Positions 39,071 through 48,326 of a stretch of DNA of 64,000 nucleotides are shown here, piece after piece (position 1 is the stretch's first letter; every line of letters begins with the position of its first letter). The notes beneath the pieces were generated by a model. It made no database searches, was not told where the DNA came from, and worked only from the letters and a program-made list of their open reading frames with translations. Both the position numbers and the translations under genes were made by a program. Source of the stretch: Myxococcaceae bacterium JPH2 (GTDB lineage Bacteria; Myxococcota; Myxococcia; Myxococcales; Myxococcaceae); assembly GCA_016458225.1 (NCBI GenBank), contig JAEMGR010000009.1, positions 1-64,000 of the forward strand, written 5' to 3'.

Positions 39071-40534
39071 ATGCGGTGGCACTGGATGCTGGGACTGTTG
39101 TGCATGGGCTGCGCGAGCGTGTCGGGCTCGCGGGGGCAGTCCGCGGAGACGCGAGCAGAGGACGAGGACGCCGTCCCGACCCAGGAGACCGTGTACCTGG
39201 TGCCGCTCGACGAAGCGTTGATGATGACGCGACACGTCTTCGAGGACATGAAGTACGACGTCTTCGAGCGTGCCGGGACGCATGAGCTGTACACGTCCGC
39301 GCACGAGCCGGGGCTCAACCTCCCGGGCAATCGCTCCTGGGAGCGCTACTTCGTTCGCGGGGTGCAGGTGGCGCCGCGGCAGTCGGTGGTGCGCGTCTTC
39401 CGGCTCCGCTACAGCGAGAACGAGATGAAGATCGACGAGAAGCCGAAGTTCATCGGCGACCGTCTCGCGGAGGAAGAGAAGTACCTGTCGCGCAAGACCT
39501 TCATCCACGACACCTTCGAGGGCGTTCCGGCCATGGAGGGCTTCAAGCTGGTGCGCGGCACGCGCGACCTGGAGATCGAGCGCCGACTCCTCGCCCGGCT
39601 GGAGATGGTCCCCTCGCTGGAGCTGGTGGGCGGCAACGCCTCGGTGCCGATGCTCTCGATGGTGTCGGAGGACAGCTCGGAAACAGAGACCGCCGAGCGC
39701 GAGCCCGCCGACTGCGGCGCGCCCCTTCCGGGCGACGAGGCGCTCATCCAGAAGGGCCACGTGCTGATGCTGGCGGATCCGCTCGGCACGCGCGAGCTGC
39801 CCGAGGCCGCCACGCGGCTGCTGTGCGACGCGACCGCGCGCGACGTGCCCGTGTCCCTGGCCCTGTCCCTCCCCGCGTCCGAGCAGCGCATCCTGGACGC
39901 GTACATGACGAGCGAGGGCCGCCCGGCGGACCTGGAGCGCCTGCTGCGCGACAGCGCGTTCTGGCGCCGCGCGTACCAGGATGGCCGCAGCAGCAGCGCG
40001 ATGCTCCGGCTGGTGGAGCAGGCACGGCGCCTGCGGGCCTCGGGGCGCACGGTGTCCGTGATTGCCTTCGACTCGGACGCGGCGTCGGGCAATGCGCGCG
40101 AGGCGGAGATGGAGCAGCACCTGATGGCTCACCGCGCGAAGAACCCGGACGCCTGGACGCTGGTGCTGGCGGGTGACGTGCACGTGCGCACCGTCAGCGT
40201 GCGGTGGGATCGCAAGTTCGAGCCGCTCGGCGCGCGGCTCTCGCACCAGCTCGGGGCCGACAGCGTGAAGGCGCTCGACGTGGGCTTCCAGCGCGGCACC
40301 CAGTTCGCGTGCCGCTTCAACGTCTGGGAGAAGGTGGCGTGTGACACCTTCGCGCTCAGCCCCAACGCCGAGGCACGCCAGGGCATGGACACCCCGCGCG
40401 GCGTGCGCCTCTTCTCGGAGACGAACGACAAGGGCTTCCATGGCCGGCTGTACGTGGGCACGCTGAGCGCCTCGGCGCCGGTGCTGCGCCGCTCGACCTC
40501 CGAGAGCATCGCGCAGCCGGTGGCGTCACACTGA
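39071..40534 (+). CDS. Large lipoprotein of unknown function (possible ChaN/Tiki-like C-terminal half)
   Basis: A 487-residue protein with a lipoprotein signal (MRWHWMLGLLCMGCAS, Cys14). The N-terminal third is acidic with BamC-like wording (LDEALMMTRHVFEDMKYDVF). The C-terminal half has LSLPASEQRILDAYMTSEGR, LLRDSAFWRRAYQDGRSSSA, GRTVSVIAFDSDAASGNARE, and LVLAGDVHVRT. This order of E, W, R, D and a late H motif recalls the haem-binding ChaN/EreA-like Tiki superfamily, but I cannot confirm it. It overlaps the PAS kinase gene end by 9 bp, tail to tail. Confidence 0.75.
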   Translation: MRWHWMLGLLCMGCASVSGSRGQSAETRAEDEDAVPTQETVYLVPLDEALMMTRHVFEDMKYDVFERAGTHELYTSAHEPGLNLPGNRSWERYFVRGVQVAPRQSVVRVFRLRYSENEMKIDEKPKFIGDRLAEEEKYLSRKTFIHDTFEGVPAMEGFKLVRGTRDLEIERRLLARLEMVPSLELVGGNASVPMLSMVSEDSSETETAEREPADCGAPLPGDEALIQKGHVLMLADPLGTRELPEAATRLLCDATARDVPVSLALSLPASEQRILDAYMTSEGRPADLERLLRDSAFWRRAYQDGRSSSAMLRLVEQARRLRASGRTVSVIAFDSDAASGNAREAEMEQHLMAHRAKNPDAWTLVLAGDVHVRTVSVRWDRKFEPLGARLSHQLGADSVKALDVGFQRGTQFACRFNVWEKVACDTFALSPNAEARQGMDTPRGVRLFSETNDKGFHGRLYVGTLSASAPVLRRSTSESIAQPVASH

Positions 40535-43453
40535 GGCTTGAGCCGGAGGCTGGGGCGTCGCGAGCGGCAGGGTGAACGCGAACGTGGCGCCCTGCCCCGG
40601 CGGGCTCTCGACCTTGACGAGCCCGCCGTGGGCCTCCACCACGCTCTTGACGATGGCCAGGCCCAGCCCCGCCCCCGCCTTGCGCGCGTGGCGGGCCTGC
40701 CAGAAGCGATCGAACACGTGCGGCAGCGCCGCCGGCTCGATGCCCGGCCCCGTGTCCGACACGGAGAAGCGCATGAAGTCCCCCCACGGCTCGGCGCGCA
40801 GCAGCAGGCTGCCGCCGCGCGGGGTGAACTTGATGGCGTTGTCCAAGAGGTTCTGGAACACGCGCAGGACGCGCCCGCGATCCGCCCAGACCGCGGAGTC
40901 CTTGCCCTCCATCGACACGCGCAACGTCAGGCCCTGGCTGGTGGCGAGGGGCTCGTTGAGTTCCACCACCTGGGCCAGGAGCCCCGGGACCTCCAGGCGC
41001 TCGGCATCCAAGGGCGAGTGTCCCGACTCCAGCCGAGCCACCTCCAGCAAGTCCTCGATGAGCCGGTTCATCCCCACCGTCACGCGGCGGATCTTCTCCA
41101 GCCCCTCGCGTCCGCGCTCGCCGGGCTCACCCGGTGGCAGGTGCCGCGCCGTCACGCGACACAGGAGCGAGATGGCGCCCAGGGGCGAGCGCAGGTCGTG
41201 TGACACGATGCCGAGCATCTCGTCCCGCACGCTGATGGCCTCGCGCGAGGCGCGGTACAGGCGCGCGTTCTCCATGGCCAGCGCGGCACGGCGGGCGAAC
41301 TCCCGCGCGAGCGCGAGGTCGTCCGCGTCATAGCGCCGGCCCGGCCCCACCGCGGCCAGCAGCACGCCCACCGTGCGCTCGTGCGCCACGAGCGGCGCGG
41401 CCAGCACCGACACCACCCCCGAGGCATCGCCCGCGGGCGCGTCCCACCGCACGGCCTCGCCCGTCGACAGCGCGTGCTCCACCACTCCGCCCAGCGCGCC
41501 CCGAGGAGGCCGCGCCACGGCCGCACGCAAGAGCGCGCTGAGCGCCGGGCTCCTCGCCGCCACCTCGGTGCAAGGCTCGACCTTGCCCTCGGTGTCGCGC
41601 GCCACCACCGCGCAGCCATCCGCCAGCAGCGGCACGGCGAGCCTCGCGATGGCCCGCGCGGTGTCCTCCCAATCCAGCGTGTGGGTGATGGCGGCTCCGG
41701 CCTCCGCGAGGAAGTGCTGCCGTCGCTCCGCGTTGCGCCGGGCGGTGACGTCGCGAAGCATGGCGACCATCACCCGTCCGTCATCCAGGTCCAGCCGGGA
41801 GATGGATGCCTCGGCGGGAAACACCTCGCCGTTCTTGCGCCGGCCGAGGATTCCCGCCCGCTCGCCCATGCCCCGTGAGGGCGCGCCTGACTGCTCGCTG
41901 AAGCGCTGCACGAACTCGCGGTGGCGCGTGCGCGACGCCTCCGGAAGCAGGACATCCAGCGGCTGTCCGAGGACCTCCTCGGGGGCATAGCCGAAGATGC
42001 GGCGCGCGCCCTCGTTGAAGAGCTGGATGCGCTGGCTTGCGTCCACCACGATGATGGCATCCAGGGCCATGGCGATGATGCCGGACAGCTTCGCCTCGGA
42101 GCGCCGCAGTTCCTGCTGTGCCACGCGACGCGCGGTGACATCGCGGAAGTAGAACGACAGTCCCTCGGGCGACGGGTGGACCACGACGCGCAGCCACCGG
42201 TCGGAGATGGACGAGGGCAGCTCCTCTTCCTGGACCCGCTGGGTCTGCGCCGCCCGACGCAGCAGGTGGTCCAACGGCGAGCCCACCGCCGCCGGGAACG
42301 CCTCCCAGACGTAGCGCCCCAGGAGTGAGCCGCGAGGGCGCCCGATGTGGGCCTCGGCGTGCTGGTTCACGTAGGTGAAGCGCCAGGAGAGGTCGCACGC
42401 GACGAAGCCGTCCTCGATGCGCTCGAGCGCCGCGACCATGGCCTCGCGCGAGGCCTCCGCCTCCTTGCGGGCCGCCTCCTCGCGCGCGAGCAGTCGCTGG
42501 GCCTCCATCGCGGCGCGGCGCACGCGCGCGTCCTCGTGGTCCGAGGAGAGCGCGCCCAGCACCGAGCGCATGAAGCGCTCCGAGTCTCGCAGGTGCAGCT
42601 CGGCGCGCTTGCGCTCGCCGATGTCGCGGAAGAAGACGGACAGGCCCTCATCGGAGGGGTACGCCCGCACCTCGAACCACGAGTCGAGCGAGGGATAGAA
42701 CTCCTCGAACACGAGGGTGCGCTGCTCGGCCAGGGCGCGCCGGTAGCTGCGCTCGAACGCGCCGCCCACCAGCTCCGGGAACGCTGTCCACAGCTCGCGG
42801 CCCAGCAGCGTCTCGCGGCTTCGGCGCATGAGGCGCTCCGCGTGCTGGTTCATGTACGTCAGGCGCCAGTCCCGATCGACCGCGAAGAACGCATCGGTGA
42901 CGCGGTCCAGCGTCTGGATCATCAGGGAGCGCTCCCGCGCGAGTTCGCGGGACGTGGACTTCCAGCGCGACGTGCGCTCCCGGACGCGGCGCTCCAGCTT
43001 CGCGGTGAGCTGCCGGACCTCCGCCTGAGCCTGTTCTCGCTCGGTCACGTCCCGGGCGATGTGGAAGGCCCCCTGCCGCGTGCCGGCGGCATCACAGAGC
43101 GGCCGGAACACGATTTCATAGGTGCGGCGCAGGCGGCGCAGCTCCCCGAAATCGGAGACGAGGGTGTAGGCCTCGCCCTGGAGCGCGCGAGCCCAGGCGG
43201 CCTCGGCGTTGGCCCGATCCGCCGGGTGCTGGATCGCCGCGCGCAGGTCCATGCCCACCGCGATGGCGACGCCGAAGAGCTGCTCGAAGGTCCGAGCGTA
43301 GGCGGGATTGAAGGCGACGAAGCGAAAGCCGGTATCCAGGGCGGCGATGAGGTCATCGCTGCTCTCCGAGATGTACCGGAGGATGTCGTCCTGGGATGAC
43401 GCCGGTGGAGCCACCGTCGGCCGCACAAGCCCCGGCGGCGGTCGCGAGACCAT
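40526..43453 (-). CDS. Multi-PAS/GAF hybrid-less histidine kinase
   Basis: A 975-residue soluble sensor kinase without membrane segments. Domain order: PAS (about 25-140), PAS (DRVTDAFFAVDRDWRLTYMN), PAS (ERIEDGFVACDLSWRFTYVN), PAS (ALDAIIVVDASQRIQLFNEG, with the FGYAPEEVLGQP signature), a GAF domain, then HisKA with the phosphorylated His in GIVSHDLRSPLGAIS, N-box LLDNAIKF and G-box VSDTGPGIEP/GAGLGLAIVKSV. PAS 2 and 3 are near copies, likely by duplication. No receiver domain or adjacent regulator, so it is an orphan kinase. I chose ATG 43453. Confidence 0.93.
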   Translation of the reverse strand: MVSRPPPGLVRPTVAPPASSQDDILRYISESSDDLIAALDTGFRFVAFNPAYARTFEQLFGVAIAVGMDLRAAIQHPADRANAEAAWARALQGEAYTLVSDFGELRRLRRTYEIVFRPLCDAAGTRQGAFHIARDVTEREQAQAEVRQLTAKLERRVRERTSRWKSTSRELARERSLMIQTLDRVTDAFFAVDRDWRLTYMNQHAERLMRRSRETLLGRELWTAFPELVGGAFERSYRRALAEQRTLVFEEFYPSLDSWFEVRAYPSDEGLSVFFRDIGERKRAELHLRDSERFMRSVLGALSSDHEDARVRRAAMEAQRLLAREEAARKEAEASREAMVAALERIEDGFVACDLSWRFTYVNQHAEAHIGRPRGSLLGRYVWEAFPAAVGSPLDHLLRRAAQTQRVQEEELPSSISDRWLRVVVHPSPEGLSFYFRDVTARRVAQQELRRSEAKLSGIIAMALDAIIVVDASQRIQLFNEGARRIFGYAPEEVLGQPLDVLLPEASRTRHREFVQRFSEQSGAPSRGMGERAGILGRRKNGEVFPAEASISRLDLDDGRVMVAMLRDVTARRNAERRQHFLAEAGAAITHTLDWEDTARAIARLAVPLLADGCAVVARDTEGKVEPCTEVAARSPALSALLRAAVARPPRGALGGVVEHALSTGEAVRWDAPAGDASGVVSVLAAPLVAHERTVGVLLAAVGPGRRYDADDLALAREFARRAALAMENARLYRASREAISVRDEMLGIVSHDLRSPLGAISLLCRVTARHLPPGEPGERGREGLEKIRRVTVGMNRLIEDLLEVARLESGHSPLDAERLEVPGLLAQVVELNEPLATSQGLTLRVSMEGKDSAVWADRGRVLRVFQNLLDNAIKFTPRGGSLLLRAEPWGDFMRFSVSDTGPGIEPAALPHVFDRFWQARHARKAGAGLGLAIVKSVVEAHGGLVKVESPPGQGATFAFTLPLATPQPPAQASV

Positions 43454-43614
43454 GCGAACCCCCCCTGTACCTGGTGCGAGAACCCCGCGCCCCCCGCCCC
43501 TATTCGAGGGCCCGGCGCCCGGCCACGCGAAGCGCTCTACTGCTTGGATGCCGGGCAAAGGTATGGTGCGCCCCACGCCACCCCGGGTTCTCACCCCGGC
43601 GTCATGGAGGGCCC

Positions 43615-44535
43615 ATGTCCTTGCTGAGTGCACGCATCCTGTCCCTCTTCGCGCCCAAGCAACGCGGCGCACAGGCGCCCGCGGGCGACGCGCAGGCGAG
43701 CGACTCGCGCCTGGGCGACGTGCACACGGCCTGGGCGGCCCCTCCCATGTGGACGCGCTTCTATCCCGCGGGCCAGGTGGTGGTCCGCGAGGGAGAGGCC
43801 GGCCGCTCCATGTTCGTCGTCCTGGGCGGGCGCGTGTCCGTGGTGCGCGAAGCGCGGGATGGCGCGCGCGACGAGGTGGGGCAGCTGGGCGCCGGTGAGT
43901 TCTTCGGCGAGCTGGCGATGCTCACCGGGACGCCGCGCACCGCCAGCGTGGTGGCCCTGGAGAGCACCGAGCTCTTGGAGATCACCGAGGCGGGCGTGAA
44001 GGAAGCCGAGGAGCGCTACGGCGTGAAGGGCGAGGCCATCGTCGAGGCCTGCCGCGCCCGGCTGCTCGCGGACGCGCTGCGCAGCAGCCCCCTGCTCGCG
44101 GGACTCTCCACCGAGCTGCGCTGCCAACTGGGCAGCGCGTTCGTGCCCTGCACCCTGGACGCCGGTACGTCCCTCCTGACGCGCGGCAAGCCGGGCAACG
44201 CGCTGTACCTGCTCCTGCGCGGGCGCTGCGAGGTCTTCCATACCTACGAGGATGGCCGGGTGACGTCCTACCCGGAGCTGGTGGAGGGGGCGCTCTTCGG
44301 GGAGATCTCCCTGCTGCGCAGCCGCCTGGCCACGGCCACGGTGCGGACCCTCACGCCGTGCACGCTGTTGCGGCTGGACCGCGACGTCTTCGAGAAGTTC
44401 TTCCTCAGCCAACCCGAGCTGCGCGGCGCGCTCGTGCGCATGGGGCTCCAGCGCCTGAAGCACACCATGGAGGTGATGGGCCTGGACGCCGAGGTGCCTA
44501 CGGGCGCAGGAGCACCAACTCCACGCGGCGGTTGA
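43615..44535 (+). CDS. Double cyclic-nucleotide-binding-domain protein
   Basis: A 306-residue protein with two cNMP folds. The first carries a canonical phosphate cassette (FFGELAMLTGTPRTASV), the second a degenerate one (LFGEISLLRSRLATATV) in which the phosphate-contacting Arg is Ala. No DNA-binding or enzymatic domain is seen. GGAGG lies six bases before ATG 43615. It is divergent from the PAS kinase (161-bp gap), and its last 38 bases overlap the OmpA-like gene on the other strand. Confidence 0.9.
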   Translation: MSLLSARILSLFAPKQRGAQAPAGDAQASDSRLGDVHTAWAAPPMWTRFYPAGQVVVREGEAGRSMFVVLGGRVSVVREARDGARDEVGQLGAGEFFGELAMLTGTPRTASVVALESTELLEITEAGVKEAEERYGVKGEAIVEACRARLLADALRSSPLLAGLSTELRCQLGSAFVPCTLDAGTSLLTRGKPGNALYLLLRGRCEVFHTYEDGRVTSYPELVEGALFGEISLLRSRLATATVRTLTPCTLLRLDRDVFEKFFLSQPELRGALVRMGLQRLKHTMEVMGLDAEVPTGAGAPTPRGG

Positions 44536-45796
44536 GCTGCCGACCGCGGGGAATGAGGTTGGGGGCCTTGGGCCGGCTGTCGCCCAGGCCCGCGGTCTCC
44601 ACCCGAGCCGGATCCACGCCCGCCCGCGTCAGCAGCTCGGCGACCGCCTTGGCCCGCGCCTCGGACAGGCCCTTGCGCGCGGCGGCCGGCACCTCCTGAC
44701 CGTCCGTGTGCCCCTCGATGCGCAGGCGCGTTCCCGACTCGCGCACCAGCACGTCGACCACCAGGTCCACGGTCGCCAGGGACGCCTTGTCGGGAGCGGG
44801 CTTCTGCTCGGGGAAGCCCAGGGGGGTGGGCAGCTCCACGTGGTTGCCCTTCACCGTCGCGCGCTGGGCGGGCTTGGGCTGGGGCACCAGCGCGAACGCC
44901 AGCGCGGACTCCGCGCCCGCGGCGAGCTGCACGCGGCGCGTCTGGGCGAGGAAGCCCTGCGCCACCACGTCGACGTTGTAGGTGCCCGCCGTGACCGCGA
45001 CGTCCGCGGGCTTGCGGGCCTTGGCGTCCACCGACACCTTCGTGGGCGCCGCGGCACCTCGCACGAAGACGGTGGCGGCCACGGGCTTCTTCTTGGCGGT
45101 CACCTTCAGCACCAGCCGCCCGGGTCGCGCGGTGGGCGTCGGAGGAGACGCCGGGGCCTGGACGCGCGGCGTTGGCGTGCCCGCATCTGGATGAAGCTCC
45201 GCCTGCGAGACCTCCTGGACGGGCTTCATCATCTCCGCCGTCACCTGGTGCCCGAGCTTGAGCTTGAGGCGCGGATCCGGCGCGTTGGGGACCACGGCGG
45301 GGACGACCTTCACCAGCACGCGCAGCCCCCGCTGCGACTGGAAGCCGACCGAGGCGGTGAGCTTCCACAAGAAGCCGTTGGTCGCGCTGAACAGACTCCA
45401 TGAGTCGTTCGCGAGGCTCACGCGCGACACCAGGGTGTGCTCGCCCGGCTCCACCTTCACCACCGCGAGCCGATGCGGACCCGCCGCGTTCAGCTCCTCC
45501 ACCGAGGGCACCGCCAGCGGCTTGCCGTCGAGGACGAAGTCGGTCTCGACGACCTTGTAGCCCTCCTCGGGAGCGAAGCCCTCGAACGAGAGGACCACCT
45601 CGGTGGGGGACTCGGGGACCATCTCGCGAAGCTGGCGCTCCAGCTCTTCGCGCACTGCGTCCTCGCGCGTCGGCTCGGCGGCGCGCGCCACGCTGGCCAG
45701 CAGGCCCAGCAGGAGGACCAGGAGGGCTTTGAAGGAGGACAGGATCACGACGGCCTGACAGCATGGCACATCAGGGCGTCGGGAGGATGCAGGCAT
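44498..45796 (-). CDS. OmpA-C-like peptidoglycan-associated exported protein
   Basis: A 432-residue exported protein. Seen: a signal peptide (FKALLVLLLGLLASVARA), an N-terminal beta-rich region (LSFEGFAPEEGYKVVETDFV), a Pro-rich linker, a PEGA-like domain (TYNVDVVAQGFLAQTRRVQL), and a C-terminal OmpA-like domain (RLRIEGHTDGQEVP, LSEARAKAVAELLTRAGV, LNRRVELVL) that binds peptidoglycan. ATG 45796 has GAGG in good spacing; a GTG at 45748 would begin nearer the hydrophobic core. Convergent overlap of 38 bp with the double-cNMP gene. Confidence 0.85.
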   Translation of the reverse strand: MPASSRRPDVPCCQAVVILSSFKALLVLLLGLLASVARAAEPTREDAVREELERQLREMVPESPTEVVLSFEGFAPEEGYKVVETDFVLDGKPLAVPSVEELNAAGPHRLAVVKVEPGEHTLVSRVSLANDSWSLFSATNGFLWKLTASVGFQSQRGLRVLVKVVPAVVPNAPDPRLKLKLGHQVTAEMMKPVQEVSQAELHPDAGTPTPRVQAPASPPTPTARPGRLVLKVTAKKKPVAATVFVRGAAAPTKVSVDAKARKPADVAVTAGTYNVDVVAQGFLAQTRRVQLAAGAESALAFALVPQPKPAQRATVKGNHVELPTPLGFPEQKPAPDKASLATVDLVVDVLVRESGTRLRIEGHTDGQEVPAAARKGLSEARAKAVAELLTRAGVDPARVETAGLGDSRPKAPNLIPRGRQLNRRVELVLLRP

Positions 45797-45942
45797 ACAT
45801 GCCTCGGAGTCGCATCCCGGCCCACCTGTGCCCGGACAGCCCCGCAACCCCGGCGCTCCAGGGGGCGCAAACGCGACCGCGGGCCTCGCCTCCGTGCTGG
45901 AAGGCCCCACCGGACTGCCCCATCCTGCGCGCGGAGGAACCC

Positions 45943-46626
45943 GTGCCCCCTGCCCCATCGAGTCCGTCGCAGGATCATTCGACATCCCCACGCCGCGGGC
46001 GCTGGGCCTGGATCGCGCTGCCCCTCGTCGCGCTGCTCGTCGGCGTGGGGCTGTGGGCGCGCTCCCCTGGGGACATCCAGGGGGGCGTGCTCGTGCAGAT
46101 GGGCGAGCGAGTTCCCTTCGAGGCGGGCGCCGAGGGGCAGCTCCAGGAGCTCCTCGTGGGGCCGGGGCAGCCGGTGGAGGAAGGACAGGTGCTCGCGCGC
46201 CTCGCGACACAGGGAGGCCCGGTGGCGCTCAAGGCGCCTCGGACTGGCGTGGTGGGCGACGTGCGCGCGAACCCCGGCGATGCGGTGCGGCCAGGGCAGC
46301 TGCTGTTGTGGCTGGTGGCACCGAACGCCTTGCCCTCCCTCGTCGCGCTGTTCCCGGAGCGCTATCGCGGAGACCTCGCGCCCGGCATGACGCTGCGCTA
46401 CCGGATCCCCGGCATCCCCTCCGTCATCGAGACGACCATCGAGTCCGTGGAGCCGCCCGAGGCCGCCCGCGCGGTCAGCCAGGGGCAGCCGTGGCCGGGC
46501 ATGGCCCCGGGCGAGGCGGCCGTCCTGGTGCGGGCCCACGTGCCCTCGCGCACGTACCTCATCGATGGGCGCTCGCATGTGTACATGGACGGGATGATGG
46601 GCAAGGCGACGGTGCCTCGACGCTAG
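45943..46626 (+). CDS. Solitary HlyD-like/lipoyl-domain membrane protein
   Basis: A 227-residue protein: Pro/Ser-rich N-terminus, one membrane anchor (WAWIALPLVALLVGVGLWAR), and a periplasmic biotinyl-lipoyl-like domain (VPFEAGAEGQLQELLVGPGQ ... APRTGVVGDVRANPGDAVRP) followed by a short barrel. No coiled-coil hairpin and no ABC or RND partner genes nearby, so it is not a complete efflux adaptor. The start is GTG 45943, with GGAGG seven bases upstream. A multi-pass membrane protein follows after 96 bp. Confidence 0.8.
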   Translation: MPPAPSSPSQDHSTSPRRGRWAWIALPLVALLVGVGLWARSPGDIQGGVLVQMGERVPFEAGAEGQLQELLVGPGQPVEEGQVLARLATQGGPVALKAPRTGVVGDVRANPGDAVRPGQLLLWLVAPNALPSLVALFPERYRGDLAPGMTLRYRIPGIPSVIETTIESVEPPEAARAVSQGQPWPGMAPGEAAVLVRAHVPSRTYLIDGRSHVYMDGMMGKATVPRR

Positions 46627-46722
46627 CGCGTTTCACCTTGGGTGAGCCCCCCAGGCTGTGCCTAGAGTCGCGCCCTGCCCGCGGCGTGAAGTGGATCCGC
46701 GGCGCGAACCCGGCGAGCGCGC

Positions 46723-48297
46723 GTGAACCTGTTGCAGCGATGGAAAGCCGTGACCCACGGGCGGGCGGTCTTCGCGACCCTCGTCGCTGGGCTGGCCTGG
46801 GCACTCACGCTGCTGCTGGTCGTGCGGCTCATCCCGCCCTCGTCCCCGTGGCTCGTCGAGTTCTCGTCCGACAGTGGCATCCCGGTCCTGGTGACGCGGG
46901 CGCGCACGCTGGACCTCTTTCACATCTTCTATTTCGGACAGGACCGCTTCGGCATGTGGCCCTTCCTCCTGGCTCGCGCGCTGGGAGGAACGGACTGGAC
47001 GGCCGAGGGACTCCAGCGCGTGATGTTCGTGGCGCTATGGCCCACGGCGCTCGTGCTGGGTGGGCTGGTCCCCGCGGGCCCCCTGCGGCGGGGCCTGTGG
47101 CTCCTCGTTCCGCTCGTCTTGGCGCTCTCGCCCGGGCAGGCGCGCTACGCGCTCGACCTCTCGCAGCCCTACGGCTGGCAGATCGCCGCACTGGCATGGA
47201 GCTGGCTTGCCCTGCGGGCCCAGGCGCAGGCCCGTGAACGCAGCGGAGTCATGGTCCACGGCGCCCTCGCGTTCCTCGCGGCGACGCTCGCGATGTGGAT
47301 GTCCTCCTCGAGCCTGCCGTCGCTCCTCGTGCTCGCGGGCCTCGAGGTCGCCAAGGCCCGCGTGGAGGGCACCGGCCGGGCGCGCGCATGGCGACTGGCG
47401 CCGCTCGTGCCCTTGTTGGGTGCGTTCCTCGTGGAGCGCGAACTCCAAGTCCTCTACCACCGCTTCGCGAAGCAAGCGTTCGGGCATGTCTACCGCACCC
47501 AGCTCAAGCTGGACCGAGGCTACCTGCTTGAGAACGCGCGGCAGGTGCTGGGTCAGCTGATGGACGGCCCCGTTCCCTCGCTGGCAGTACTCGCGGCCCT
47601 GGTGGCAGCGGGGCTCTGGAGCTGGGTGGCGGCACGACGACAGGCCCACCTTCCCTCTCCCACGGTCTGGTTCGCAGCCGGCTGCGCGCTCGTGGCCCTG
47701 TCGCAGATTCCCGCCTTGGTGCTCATCCAGCACGTGCGCCTGAACGACTTCAACCCGCGCTACTTCTGCCTCACGCTGCTGTTCGCGCAGATGGGCCTGG
47801 GAGCTGTCATCCTCTCCGCGCTCGCCGCGCGCGTCCCGGCGAGCCTGCGATTCGCCGCGGGGATCCTCGTGGCGGGTGCGCTGCTCCTGGCGAGCTTCAT
47901 GATTCGTCAGCCGCCACCGGAGAACCCCCATTACGCCGAAGCCCGGGCGGCGGCCCGCGCCCTGTCCGAGACAGCTCCGAGCACGCTCCTGCTCGGAGAC
48001 TACTGGCGCGTCTATCTCATCGCCGCGTTGCAGCCTCCGGACGACCGCGCGGCACGGCCACTCCCCCGCTCGGGGGACTATCAGCGGACGCCCTTTCTCA
48101 TCCCCGCGGTGCAGACGGCTTCCTCGGTCGTCTGGGTCCAGGCCGAGGCGGAGGACCGCGAGCCCCCCAAGCTGCAGGTGCAGCATGGAGTCCAGATCGC
48201 GCGAGACGACGCTCCGCTGCTGCGCAGCTCGGGGTTCGCCTTCTGGCACTACCGGGTGATGGGCCCCGCCCCTCAGCTGACGGAATCCGTGCCCTGA
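46723..48297 (+). CDS. Polytopic membrane protein, possible GT-C glycosyltransferase
   Basis: A 524-residue integral membrane protein with roughly nine to eleven hydrophobic segments (AVFATLVAGLAWALTLLLVV, GLWLLVPLVLALSPG, SLAVLAALVAAGLW and others) and a short C-terminal periplasmic domain. The first loop contains SSDSGIP, and the topology of an early loop plus many segments resembles GT-C or PMT-type transferases, but I see no diagnostic motif. GTG 46723 is the likely start. It precedes the short-chain dehydrogenase by 29 bp on the same strand. Confidence 0.7.
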   Translation: MNLLQRWKAVTHGRAVFATLVAGLAWALTLLLVVRLIPPSSPWLVEFSSDSGIPVLVTRARTLDLFHIFYFGQDRFGMWPFLLARALGGTDWTAEGLQRVMFVALWPTALVLGGLVPAGPLRRGLWLLVPLVLALSPGQARYALDLSQPYGWQIAALAWSWLALRAQAQARERSGVMVHGALAFLAATLAMWMSSSSLPSLLVLAGLEVAKARVEGTGRARAWRLAPLVPLLGAFLVERELQVLYHRFAKQAFGHVYRTQLKLDRGYLLENARQVLGQLMDGPVPSLAVLAALVAAGLWSWVAARRQAHLPSPTVWFAAGCALVALSQIPALVLIQHVRLNDFNPRYFCLTLLFAQMGLGAVILSALAARVPASLRFAAGILVAGALLLASFMIRQPPPENPHYAEARAAARALSETAPSTLLLGDYWRVYLIAALQPPDDRAARPLPRSGDYQRTPFLIPAVQTASSVVWVQAEAEDREPPKLQVQHGVQIARDDAPLLRSSGFAFWHYRVMGPAPQLTESVP

Positions 48298-48326
48298 CCT
48301 CGGGGCACTCCAATCGGAGACACGAT

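Noticed and set aside
40526-43453. Hybrid kinase with receiver domain
   Set aside because: After the ATPase G-boxes the protein ends within about 30 residues; no receiver domain is present.
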